From assembly GCA_036346225.1 (NCBI GenBank), contig JARFIW010001483.1:763543-827542 (forward strand): a stretch of DNA of 64,000 bases. The letters are read 5' to 3'. Position numbers and translations under genes: made by a program. The notes below the pieces were generated by a model that saw only the letters and a program-made list of their open reading frames with translations, did no database searches and was not told where the DNA came from. The stretch is from Platerodrilus igneus. Its lineage: Eukaryota > Arthropoda > Insecta > Coleoptera > Lycidae. This document shows positions 1 to 10,536 of this stretch, in pieces; the first letter of the stretch is position 1, and the number at the start of each line of letters is the position of its first letter.

Positions 1-1400
1 ATATAATATTAAAATTAGACACCCTAACTTAAATTAATCATGTGTCAACTAGTTTTAAATTTATAAGTAAATGGTTTACGTTAAAAAGACAAAAGAAACA
101 CTAAAGAAGGATTCCAACATAAACATTGATTAATTAATTTTTAATTTATAGTAGAATCACATAGTTGTTCGTGCATCGTGCATGTAAGTTTTGTAACGGG
201 GTGGTGCCAATTTATCAGATAATTATAAGCAATAGCAGCAAATGAAAAGTTTATTCTTCACGCAGCAAAAAAGAATTATGGAAATAGGAAAACTGTATCT
301 TGAGCAATCAGCTTCATGCTGGTCTCATCTAAAGGCTTGGAAAAATGCGGCTGGATTTCTCTATGGGCTGGCTGCATGCTGGAACCACCAACTTCACTTA
401 TACAAGCTCAGAGAGCATTTCTAATAACGCGACTTTACATCATGTATCTTTTTGGTAATAATTTCTTTCAAAGCACGGTCCCTATTTTATAAGGCCAGAC
501 TCATGTATGTGGGTAGCGTATTTGATTTTCAAAGATATCGCCGAATTACTATGTGTGCAGAATTTCCAGACAACAGTTGCCGAAAGACGAACTGTAGCAG
601 CTTGCCAACAAGCAGATAACGCAATTATCAAAGGGTTTTAAACAAAGAAGAACAATTTTGTTACTTTGTAACATCTTAACAGCTGCAGAATACCAGATAA
701 CAAGTCCATTGTAAGCAGATGTAGGCAGGTTGTAAGCGGTCTTATCTTTTAGAAGAAAGCTGCACATTTACATGCAGCTTTTACTTAAAATGTAATCATT
801 GCAGGTGCTAGAATTTATTACAACTACTTTGTAACGTAATGTTTCCTAAGCAGCTGTTTAAAGCAAACCTTAATACGAAGTAATTAATTGAGAAATTTTA
901 TTAAATAATACTAATTCAAATAGCGGGAAATCGAGCTTGTTGAGGAAATTTAGGGCATTTTAAAAATAAACGCAGGAAAAATTGTTTGCAGGGTTTTGAA
1001 CGTAACAAACTAATTAGAACACTTCTCAATGCGTGTTTAATTATCTGTACTATCCTTTCCTCTGAATACGCGTACTTTTACTGAAAGATATTCTCACTTG
1101 CATTACTTAAAGCTAATAAAGGTCTTATACCGAGTGTTGAATACTTGTTATTTACCTAATGTATGAATTACCTATTTCTATGCTAAATACGGGTACTATT
1201 GTTGTAAGATATGCTTATTCGCATTGTTTAAAACTAATTATGGTCTATATACAGGGTGTTAAATGCCTACTATTTACATAATATAAGAATTACTTATTTT
1301 TCTGCTAAATAAATGGAGTTTTCTGCTTCCTATCGCAATTTATGGTTACTACACGACCCTTGCTATACAATACACCCCTAAACAACCCCTTATCACAGCA
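1..1400. other. AT-rich noncoding DNA
   Basis: I see no supportable gene here. Short open frames at 242-424 (+) and 549-767 (-) have no recognisable motif and are of a length expected by chance. The only structure seen is the two-copy tandem repeat at 1064-1308, listed separately. Confidence 0.6.
1064..1308. repeat. Two-copy tandem repeat, ~122 bp unit
   Basis: The unit starting GAATACGCGTAC at 1064 recurs, diverged, from 1186 as AAATACGGGTAC. The two stay alignable to the shared ending TATGCTAA / TCTGCTAA. Both units keep the GTGTTRAATRC and TATTTAC segments in the same order. This is a simple duplication with no coding content. Confidence 0.7.
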
Positions 1401-1425
1401 ATATATATATATATATATATATATA
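1401..1425. repeat. (AT)n microsatellite, target of the mariner insertion
   Basis: A run of AT dinucleotides ends directly at the TA that precedes the mariner-like terminus at 1426. The mariner target preference for TA explains insertion in such a tract. Confidence 0.9.
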
Positions 1426-1905
1426 CAGCGTGATCAAAATAATAGGTCACAAAAGGGAAACTTTTTTATTATGCATGTTAGGGAAAAAAGTTGATGGGCA
1501 AAAAAGTCCTTTATCTTAAATTAATAACAGCATGTATATTTTCAACAAATTTTAACTCGTTACTGAAATTTTTATGTTCATTTGTTCAGTCGTTTGCACA
1601 TTTTTTTGAATTCTAATATTTTGGCTTCTGAATCTTAACGAATACGTATGGATTACAGTGGAATTTAAAAATTTTGATTTCAGATTTGAATTCAACATGA
1701 AAAAATACACAAAAAATCGTATTACGAAAACTTTATGCCTGTTAAGATAAAAAAGTTATGGAGGTTTAAAGTTTCTCCTGGCAATGCTAGCGTACCTATT
1801 TTCATCTGGTAACACTTAATAAAATTCATAAATCACGTTACCCGTTTTGTCAGTTTAGTTTTTGTTTTGTAATTTAGTTTTCTAGTGTCATTGTAATAAA
1901 AAAGT
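1426..1905 (+). repeat. Left long terminal inverted repeat of the mariner-like element
   Basis: This block is the reverse complement, with scattered mismatches, of 3131-3612. It includes the ATACATGCTGTT-like and ACAGACGGACAG-like segments (both in complement). The inner limit is approximate and falls just before the transposase frame. Confidence 0.75.
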
Positions 1906-2737
1906 TGAAATTGTTTTAATAGTAGGAAATAATTACAGAACATGTAGAGAAGCAGCGAATGAATTTAATTTTAATCATCCTAACAAAACCGTTAGTCATA
2001 AAACCGTAGCAGAGGTACTACGTAAGGTTAAACAATGCACACCAAATTTTTTTTACAAAGGAACGTATCATCATCTTAATCATGACGAAACCAAATTAGA
2101 AGTTTTATTAGCTGTTGAAGAAAATAAAAAAATTTCAATAGGACAAATTGGCCGGAATTTAGGTTTGTGTTATGACACTGTTCAAAACATTTTGAAAAAG
2201 CACAAGTATAAACCACACAAACCGAAAATTATACATACTATACTAGAAAGGGATCGGGATTTACGTTTGGAATTTAGTGGATGGTTTATTGAAAAACTGC
2301 AAGAAAATAGAAATTTTTGGAATCAAATTATGTATTCAGATGAAGCTACATTTACCACTAACGAAATAGTTTGTTCCCAAAATTCAAGGCATTGGAGGAG
2401 AGACCACCCTCATTGGATAATTGAGTGTCGCAATCAATATTCAGCAAATTCAAAAAAATTCCCAAAAAAATGGATTGGTCGTTGTTCAGATAATGATTTA
2501 GCAATAGTTAAATGGGCAGTCAGATCACCAGACTTAATCCCACTAGACTACTTCTTGTGGGGTTATTTAAAACAAAAAGTGTATGCCAGTTGACCACGTT
2601 CAAGAAACGAGTTGATAGAACGAATACTTCATGAATGTCATAATATGCCACCACAAATGATGAAAAACGCTATCCAGGAAATGCGTAAGAAAACTGAAAA
2701 GTGTATCCAGACAGCTGAGGGATCTGTGGGTGCATAA
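1886..2737 (+). pseudogene. mariner-like transposase, broken
   Basis: This is a DDE/D transposase relic that would have cut and pasted the surrounding element. One frame stays open from 1886 to a TGA at 2591-2593 and resumes to TAA at 2735-2737. The N-terminal third reads as helix-turn-helix DNA-binding sequence (REAANEF, TVAEVLRKV, ISIGQIGRNLGL, YDTVQNILKKH). The first catalytic Asp is in YSDEATF and the third acidic position in RSPDLIPLDYFLWG, a mariner hallmark. The stretch that should carry the second catalytic Asp is missing: the sequence passes directly from NQYSA to WIGR, so about 50-70 residues are deleted. No convincing ATG precedes the HTH part. Family assignment is strong; function is certainly lost. 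Confidence 0.85.
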
Positions 2738-2879
2738 TTTTTCATATAGTAGTAAATTTATGTTTGCAATTAGAAAATTCGATTTATTTAAGAAAAGTTT
2801 TAAATACTTCAACAGCAAATGTAAGATAATTACAACTTGAAGCTTTAAAATCACTTCTTTATCCCAAAGGGATGTTTGG

Positions 2880-3128
2880 ATTTATGTGTGCTTATTAAAT
2901 GTTTTTTACCGGATTTCTTTAAGATTCTAAAATCAAAATATTAAGATTCGAAAAATACGCGAATTACAGAACAGACGGACAGAAAAATTTCAGTAACGAG
3001 CTATAGTACCTTGAAAATATACATGCTGTTATTAATTTAAGATAAAGCAGGACCTTTTTTGCCCAACAACTTTTTTTTCTAAAATGTATAATAAAAAGAT
3101 TTTCCTCTGTTACTCATTGTTATGATGG
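2880..3128 (+). repeat. Internal remnant of a mariner right terminus
   Basis: The block containing ACAGACGGACAGAAAAATTT and the segment ending TTACTCATTGTTATGATGG closely matches the outer right end at about 3395-3605. It therefore marks the original 3' end of the element that carries the transposase. The sequence after 3128 belongs to a second, inverted element end. Confidence 0.65.
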
Positions 3129-3130
3129 TA

Positions 3131-3612
3131 AACGGCATAAGTAATGTAACTTTTATTACAATGACATTAAAAAACTAAATTACAAAACGGGTTACGTGAT
3201 TTATGAATTTTATTAAAAGTGTTACCAGTTAAAAAAGGGTATGCTAGCATTGCCAGGAAAAACTTTTAACGCCCATAACTTTTTTATCTTAACAGGCACA
3301 AAGTTTTCGTAATACAATTTTTTGTGAACTTTTTCATGTTGAATTTAAATTTGAAATCAGAATTTTTAAATTCCGCTGTAATCCATACATATTCGTTAAG
3401 ATTCAGAAGTCAAAAAATTAGAATTTGAAAAAATGTGCGAACGACTTAACAGACGGACAGAAAAATTTCAGTAACGAGTTAAAATTTGTTGAAAATATAC
3501 ATGCTATTATTAATTTAAGATAAAGCAGGACTTTTTTTGCTAAACAACTTTTTCCTCTAAAATGCATATTAAAAAAATTTCCTCTTTGTTACCTATTATT
3601 TTGATCACACTG
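3131..3612 (-). repeat. Right long terminal inverted repeat of the mariner-like element
   Basis: This is the reverse complement of 1426-1905, ending at the TA target site. It includes sequence matching the transposase leader region of the left side (around the GTCATTGTAATAAAA segment). It is thus longer than a normal mariner inverted repeat and looks like the 5' part of a second copy. Confidence 0.75.
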
Positions 3613-3623
3613 TATGTATTTAA

Positions 3624-5266
3624 TGCTGTAATTATAGGGTTAATTTAGGGGTAGGTTAAGTCATTGGGGTTGTAGAATAAGCAAGGGAAACTCCCAAGCA
3701 ACAGAGGGACGAAATTATAGATATTAGGAGAGTAAATAGGTTATTATAAAAATTATTAGTTGCGAGCACACTGTATATAGCAGTACAAACAATTAAAACA
3801 CATATCCAAGTGTAGCTACTAGCAGAGATTAGAATTTAAAAAGGTAATGAAACTCATTAAAATTAAATCAGTGAAAAACCTGCATGAAGTGGCTAGATAA
3901 ACGTTCATAAAGTGTGTAAATCGTAAACGCACGCAGAAATTATGCTCTATTTAAAAGCGTACGTGATCTAAGAGAATTACAGTTGTTCGAAAATCCAATT
4001 TATTGGGAAATAAACAAATACCGAATTTATTCAATTTAGATTAGAATAAAGCAAACAAATAAGACTACGTGCTCGATATGTACGAAGTTCCTGGGATTCC
4101 TGAAGTAAAAATAAGGTATAACAATTGAATTACGTGACTTCAAGCACCGCGTCACACAATTAAAATACATACAATTGGTAAATTTTCTCAAACATAACAA
4201 GTGATAATATACTTGGACTCGCCTAGCACGTGAGGCCAGCGAATCACAAACAAGAGTGGGACGATCTTATAAATATCTGGAGAATTGAATATCAAGTTAG
4301 TATACCTTGAAACTGGGCAGTGACTATAATTGAAAGTGCCAAATATGTACGTGAATAATAAATATTTGTTGACAGTGAAATTATAAAATGTAGAATTGTG
4401 AAAATTATGCCGTATTTCTGAGACGTAAGTAAATAAGATTTAGGAAATTATAACATTTCTAATAATAAATAAAACAGGGCTCTGAATGTCGATTTAATGA
4501 ATGTCGATCTAAATTCCTCTCTGAAGGTTGATCTAAATTACTCTCGGAATGTAAATCTGAATTTACCATCTCAACTACCATCGGAATGACCATCTCAATT
4601 ACGATATAAATTACAATCATAAATTACAAGTAAAATAATGTTACGATTCCTGTAGAACTTCAAATTACGAGACGCTACGATCAAAATACAATTTTGGAGA
4701 ATGCTGCCTGGTCAAGCAAATTGATGATAAATAAACGCATCAATAACGATTTGGATATCGACTTCAATTCTTGGGAGCACCTATGAAAATTATTCAGGTT
4801 AGAGATTTTGATATGATTTATTTTTGAAACTGTTTTATCTCAAATATTTTTGATATGATTTATTTTTAAACTGTTTTATCTCAATCATAATTTAAAGTGT
4901 AAAAGCCGACAAATTGGGGGTTTCTTGCAAACGTTTTATGAAAAGTTACAGACAGCTTGAAACGTTTCAATAAGTCTTTAAAGGTAATAAAAAGCTCGTT
5001 TTGCTGGCTTGATTTTCTAGTAATTTGACAGATGTATATGATATATAAAGTGAGAAGATAGTTAAAAGAGCTGTAAATATTCAATCATTATACTGTGTAT
5101 TATAGAAGTGCTTTATTTAATTGAATCAGCTAATCGCGGCAAAAGATAATTCTAAATTTACATTTTCACAAGTGTTTGAGTGATATAAGGGGCTGTGATA
5201 GAGTAACAGGGGTTATCACAGCATAAATTATTGCACCCAATCGTAGGGGCGGCGAATATCACAGCA
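3624..5266 (+). repeat. LTR 1 of the gypsy array
   Basis: The block starts TGCTGTAATTATAG and carries the complementary ending ATCACAGCA at 5258-5266, giving TG...CA termini with a short inverted repeat. It lacks an 8-bp AGATCTTA-type insertion found in the other two LTRs, but shares with LTR 3 a segment (around 4490-4510) missing from LTR 2. The right limit is uncertain. Similarity among copies continues 14 bp further, and a TGG that could open the primer-binding site lies at 5313, so the LTR might end as late as 5312. Confidence 0.8.
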
Positions 5267-5312
5267 TATTTATGGGCTGCTTAAGCCGTGGGGCGAGTTA
5301 ACACAGTAATTA

Positions 5313-5330
5313 TGGCGACGCAAAGTTAGG
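5313..5330 (+). promoter_or_regulatory. Candidate primer-binding site, internal A
   Basis: TGGCGACGCAAAG follows AGTAATTA. A TGG start just past the 5' LTR is what complementarity to a tRNA CCA end requires, and TGGCGAC is the opening of the primer site in some insect gypsy families. An alternative TGGGCTGC at 5273 sits closer to the TG...CA LTR end. The tRNA identity is not established. Confidence 0.35.
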
Positions 5331-5515
5331 GGCGAGAACACCACGAAAAATAAATTAAAAATTGAAAAGGAAAATTAAGAATTTAAAAATTTGTAGAAAC
5401 GAGAAATTTAAAAATTTAATTTTGTAAAAATACGAGTAAAATTTAATCTAAAAGGGTTAGGAATTCAAAATCGGAAAGAATTTGAGATATTAATAATAAT
5501 TTAAAAATTTTAAAA

Positions 5516-6808
5516 ATGGAAATGCCACAATTAACGAGGAGTCAAAGCGAGGAACAACCAACCTCACAATTATCTGAAATGATGTCGATTGTTTTAGCCT
5601 TAAACAAGAAAATGGACAAAACCGAAGAAAATATGGAAAATATTAAGGTGCAGATTAAGGAGAACGGAGAAAAGCTCGGTGCATAAATAAAAATTATAAG
5701 CGACGGATTAAAGGAAAGTAACCGAACGATCGCGGAAATGCAGGTATATTACGAAAATAAATTCGCTAAAATGATGGATGATGTAGATATAGTCAGAGAC
5801 GAGGTCTGGAAAGTAAAACTAGATCAGGAAACATCTGAAAAAATGACAAATGACCGTATTACAGACTTAGGTAAAAAGATGAGGGAAATTCAAGGAAATT
5901 GTGAATTAGGACTTAATGATGTGAATCGAGAGTTAGGTAGTTTAAAATCAGATTACAACATACTAGGATAAATAGACAGGAAATTTCAATAGAACAATAC
6001 TCCAAATTTTATGGAGACAACAAAATAAATCCAAAAATATTTTTAAATAATATCAGAAAATTAATACAGGGATCAACGGATGAAAGGTATAATTTAAACT
6101 TCGTCAGATTAATGTTGAAAGCAAGCGCGGAGATATGGTTTGATTTAATAGAAAATGAAATCGGGACATTTCAAGAGTTTGAAAGTAGGTTTTTGAGAAA
6201 ATTTTGGGGGGATAATCAACAATACCAGGCGCGAGATAATTTAATTACAGGGAAATACAATCAAAATTTAGGAATGACCAGGAAACATACGCTATACAAA
6301 AATTCAGTTTAGCAAAGCAATTAGATCTGCCGATGGAAGAAACACAAATCATAAAATACTTAGCGGGACATTTTGGCGAAGAAATCAGACATTATGTAGT
6401 GATTCAAAACATAGTCAATAGGGAGATTTTCTTGGAATATTTACAACGTTGTGATGAGTTGGGACAAAGTCGTGTATTGGAAGGTAAGATGGCGCCAAGA
6501 CAGCGAGAGAGTTTAGACAGATTGCAAAAAATACAGAAAATAATAGATCAAACAATAGGGGAAATTATGGGGGACAATTTTATAGAAACAACCACAATAA
6601 CTACTATAACAATAATTTTAGAAGGAACTGGAACACAAGAGACACTCCAAGAAGAGAAACAGAGCGGACGAATCACGACAGAAATATAAATCAGTGTATG
6701 ATACAAACACAACATCGGGAACAATCGGCACAACCTATAAGAATGAATCGTACCTATGCAGAAGTTACGAGTCAGGCAAGACCATCTACGTCGTATCAGG
6801 ATTTTTGA
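5516..6808 (+). pseudogene. gag: gag of gypsy copy A, broken
   Basis: This is the structural polyprotein frame of the element. It opens with MEMPQLTRSQSEEQ and continues with a charged, probably coiled-coil segment. The family-typical capsid-like stretch follows, with AEIWFDLIENEIGTF, FESRFLRKFWGDNQQ and NREIFLEYLQRCDE. The C-terminal part should be Asn/Arg-rich. Against copy B it has a nonsense codon at 5684-5686 (GAA to TAA), a 28-bp deletion near 5950 and 1-bp deletions near 6280 and 6525. The C-terminal basic tail is therefore read out of frame. No CCHC zinc knuckle is visible in either copy. Confidence 0.85.
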
Positions 6809-8897
6809 AAGAGAACAAACCAAGTAAGCCCTTAAAAATAAATGGATATGAACACCAGCGTAAATATATAAAATGTGAAATGGAAAAGGAAATGAATAAA
6901 AGCTTATTACCGATAATTAAATTAAGGATTGGAAATAGTCTAGGTGGAACACTCATTGATACGAGAGCTGAAACGTCGTTAGTGTCTGAGGACTTTGTTG
7001 AACGGGAATAATTAATAGGGAACATGTTGCCCATGAGGAAATTTAATTTAATAGTACCAAATAGCAAGAGATTTGCAAGTGTGAACAAAATAATAGTTCT
7101 GGAATGCAAAATGGGTAAGATAATTTTGAGAATGAATTTATAATAGTGCCAGGGTTAAGAGTAGATGCAATATTTGGTATGGACATAATAGATAAGTTGG
7201 GTTTAAAAATAAATGCCGAAGGTAAGGCAATAGATATAAAGGGGGAATATATAAAATGGGATGATAAGGAGAGCATTGAAGTCGAAGGAGACTATAAATA
7301 TTAATAAATTTGAGAGGGAAGTTGATATAGAGGGGGATATTGATGATAATATCAAATGTCCAGAAGAAGTAAGAGAAAGGGTAGAGGCACTGTTAATAAA
7401 GAATTCAGAACTAATAATAAATAAATCCAGAATAGCAACGGGTTATGTGCATAAATTAGAAGTCGTTAATATGGAGCCGTTTAACACGAAGCTATATCCT
7501 ATTTCAGTAGCGTATAGGGATAGAGTGAAGGTAGAGATAAATGAGATGCTAAGTGAGGGTATCATTGAGAAAGCAAACACGCATTTTGTAAATGCTTTGG
7601 TTGTGGTTAAAAAGAATGATGACAGCATCAGATTATGTTTGGATGTTAGGAAAATAAATAAAAGGACCAATCCTCAATACAGCAGTCCACCAACTATGGA
7701 TACAATTTTTGCACCGATAGGTAATAAGAAAATATTTTCAAAAATTGACTTAAAGAATTCATTTTGGCTTATTCCACTGGAACGTGAATCCAGAAAATAT
7801 ACGGATTTTTTGATAGAAGGGCAAATTTATCAATTTAAAGTGGTTCCTTTTGGTTTGTCTTCAAGTACGGTTGCATTAGTAAAAGCTATGCAGGGTATAT
7901 TGGGACCATATGAAGAATTCTGCATACATTATATGGATGATGTTTTAATTTTTAGTGACGACATAGAACAACATTTTGTACATCTTGAACGGATCCTGTT
8001 AGAACTAAACTTAGCGGGACTAAAATTAAATATGAAGAAGTGTGAATTTTTCCAGGAAAAGATAAAATTTTTGGGATATCAAATTAGTAATAAGGGCATA
8101 TTCATGGACAAAAGTAGACTATTAGAGATACTAGAATATCCTAGACCAAGAAACATACGCACTCTAAGAGCCTTTTTGGGAGTAATGAACTTCAATAAAA
8201 AGTTTATTCCGTCATTTTCACGGAAAGCTATTTCATTATTTGCTTTGTTGAAGAAAGGGGTTAGATGGTCATGGAGTGAGGCTCATGAAGAGGCATATCG
8301 GTGCTTAATAAATCAGTTTCATGAGCAAGTTATTTTGAGATACCCAGACTTCTCAAAGGAATTTGTGGTACGAACAGATGCGTCGGATAATGCTTTAGCC
8401 GCGGAATTATATCAAATCCAGGATGGTATAGAGGTACCCATCTCATTTATATCTAGAACTCTCAAAAAGCATGAACTAAATTATACAATTAGTGAGAAGG
8501 AAATGGCAGCAGTAGTCTTCGCGATACGAGACTAAAATTCTACCTGATGGGAAGACACTTCATCGTTGAAACAGACCACTCCGCTTTGTGTTCACTACTC
8601 AACACTAGATTTACAAACAATAGAATATACAGATGGGGTTTTTTACTACAAGATTTTGATTTCGAGATCAGATATATAAAAGGCAAAAACAATATTGTAG
8701 CAGATGCTCTTAGCAGAAATAAGATAAATAATAATTTAAAGTCAAATGACATATTTGTAGCAATGCATAACTTAGTGAGAGATGAGTCGATATTTTCACA
8801 TGGGAGAATTCTGGCAATGCAAGAAAATGATGAATGGATACAAAATATAAAGGATAGGTTAAAGGTAGATCCAAATTATAAACAGTTTAAAGATTAA
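6809..8897 (+). pseudogene. pol: pol of copy A: protease, reverse transcriptase, RNase H
   Basis: The protease part reads TLIDTRAETSLVSEDF, a retropepsin motif in which the Gly after Asp-Thr is Arg. A stop at 7009-7011 and a second frame break near 7125 interrupt it; the latter is shared with copy B. RT is open from 7261 to 8535: RLCLDVRKINKR, FSKIDLKNSFWLIP, VVPFGLSSS and the catalytic box YMDD at about 7932-7943. The thumb (FLGYQISNKGI) and the first half of RNase H (RTDASDNALAAELYQ, ISEKEMAAVVFA) follow. A 1-bp deletion near 8531 shifts the rest (ETDHSALCSLL, DALSRNK), which runs to 8897. RT is the best-preserved part. Confidence 0.88.
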
Positions 8898-8940
8898 TGG
8901 TTTTCTTATAAAATACTTAAATGGTGAAGACCTGTATGTG

Positions 8941-9934
8941 CTCAACAAGGAATTGGCTGTATCAATCATAAAAGAATTACATATCTCATATGGACATTTG
9001 GGGATTAGAAAACTGTGGTTAATGTTTCGAGAAAATTTCTATGCTCAGAGGGATCTGGGACTCATAAAAGAAACAGTGAACACGTGTCATCTTTGCATGC
9101 TGGGTAAATACATGTGAATCAGAACGTCATTCAAAGCATTCAGGTGGACAATCCATTAGATCTAATTGTGGTACACTACCTAAGTAATTTAGTACCCAGT
9201 AGGAAGAAATGGATGTATTCTCAAAGTACACAAGGTTATTCCCCACTAGAGATTGTAACACAGTAGAAACGATCAGAAAACTAGAGCAATTCATTGCAGA
9301 AGAAGGAAAATTCAAAAGAATACTGGCGGACAACGCAACATACTTTAATAATGTTAGGTTTGTGTCACACTGGGAAAACCAACAAATAGGGGTTGTTTTC
9401 TATAGCATCCGTCATCCTCGAGGAAATGCTGTGGAGAGATACATTCAGGAGACCTGCAAGTTTTTGCGCATGATAACATACCAGGATCATCGAAGTTGGG
9501 AAATAAATTTACCAAAGGTGGAACGATTTATAAATCATACACCACATACAGTCACTGGAGAGTCTCCTATAACTTTAATGAGGAAGGTGTACCCAGATAG
9601 GCCTTGGGAAATTACAACAAGAGAGGAAGGCTTGGAGAGAAAATTACATAGAGTCAGGAGAAGGCTACAGGAAAAAGCACGAAAGTACGTGGACAAAATG
9701 AATGAAAAGATAAAGAAAAGAATTCCATTCCAAATAGGAGACAAGGTAATTATTAAAAATCTAAGAGTAGGAAGAAGACACCTGCATACATGTGCCAAGT
9801 TGCACTTACCCTACATAGGTCCATTTCTGATAAACAAGGTCGTAGGGGGGAACACTTATAAACTGAAGGAGGTAGACTCAGACGTGATCAGGGGAAAATT
9901 TCATGTAAATTTAATGTACCACTACAAGGAATAA
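8941..9934 (+). pseudogene. int: Integrase of copy A, frameshifted twice
   Basis: The HHCC zinc-binding segment (ELHISYGH then TCHLCMLGK) is followed by a 7-bp deletion near 9113 and a 22-bp deletion near 9208 relative to copy B. These put the catalytic core out of frame with the N-terminus. The core resumes with DVFSKYTRLF, ILADNATYF (second acidic residue) and GNAVERYIQE (Glu). The C-terminal basic region ends in a GPY/F-like YIGPFLINKVVGG. Where the first catalytic Asp is expected, the sequence has His, as in copy B. Integrase would insert the element cDNA; this copy cannot. Confidence 0.85.
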
Positions 9935-10536
9935 GAAAACTATTGACAATGGAGAAAAATGTACATAATGTAAAATAAACTAGTGGAAATAGGGATGTAA
10001 TTATAAAATAGGATAGTTTAACAATAAATTAGAATAGGAAAAACATAGGATAGGACAATCATAAATTAGGATAGGAGAATTAAATTAGGATATCATCATA
10101 AATTAGGATAAATTAGGGAACAGGTATTGTACATATGGTAATATTTGAAGAAAACAATAGAGCATAGATAAGTGGGAATAGATAAACAGGAGAAATATGA
10201 AGAGATGATACGTTGTACGAATTAATGAAAATGGGGAAAGCATAGAGGGATAGGATTTAGGGAGATGAAATGCTTTATATAGACTCATAAAGATAGAAAG
10301 AGGCGTGCGTAAATAATGATCATTTTGAAAATAGCATAAAATATTAGGAAGGAATACATGTGTAGTTATAGAATAGGTGATATTAAAATAAGAATGGGAA
10401 TGTAAAAATAATGCAGGAGTTGTGTACATAGTAAAGCGAAATAAAAATAAAATATTTTTAATTAATGTAAATTTTGTGTCACGCTGGGCGCCAAAACCAA
10501 CATTTTTCAAAAACTTATTTTAATTTGGGGGATTAA
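9935..10536 (+). other. 3' noncoding leader to LTR 2, no env
   Basis: This stretch between integrase and LTR 2 holds no long plus-strand frame. The 9990-10110 part is made of reiterated TAAATTAGGATA and ATAGGATAG words. A purine tract TTTGGGGGATT at about 10524-10534 precedes the LTR and is a good plus-strand primer (PPT) candidate. The 135-codon minus-strand frame at 10103-10510 has no recognisable motif and recurs only because the sequence is repeated in copy B. Confidence 0.65.
10524..10534 (+). promoter_or_regulatory. Candidate polypurine tract, copy A
   Basis: TTTGGGGGATT lies immediately 5' of LTR 2 and is conserved before LTR 3 at 16746-16756. This is the position and composition expected for the plus-strand primer of an LTR retrotransposon. 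Confidence 0.6.

Larger units (their letters stand above)
1426..3612 (+). mobile_element. mariner-like (Tc1/mariner superfamily) element, defective
   Basis: The left end begins CAGCGTGATCAAAATAATAG after a TA dinucleotide. The right end is its inverted complement, closing with TTTGATCACACTG followed by TA at 3613-3614. The inverted similarity reaches inward about 480 bp on both sides (1426-1905 against 3131-3612). A further, older-looking right end lies inside at about 2880-3128. The central part encodes a broken transposase (1886-2737). The right half therefore looks composite: an ordinary right terminus followed by an inverted copy of the left end. About 10 bp separate the element from the start of the first gypsy LTR. 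Confidence 0.85.

Noticed and set aside
242..424. Short plus-strand frame near the window start
   Set aside because: 60 codons, no motif, no neighbour or repeat supporting it.
10103..10510. 135-codon minus-strand frame, repeated at 16346-16732
   Set aside because: It is present twice only because the retrotransposon body is duplicated; it has no motif and reads as the complement of an A/G-rich noncoding stretch.
9935..10536. Search for an envelope gene that would make the array an errantivirus-like element
   Set aside because: No plus-strand frame of useful length lies between integrase and the LTR in either copy, so there is no support for an env gene.
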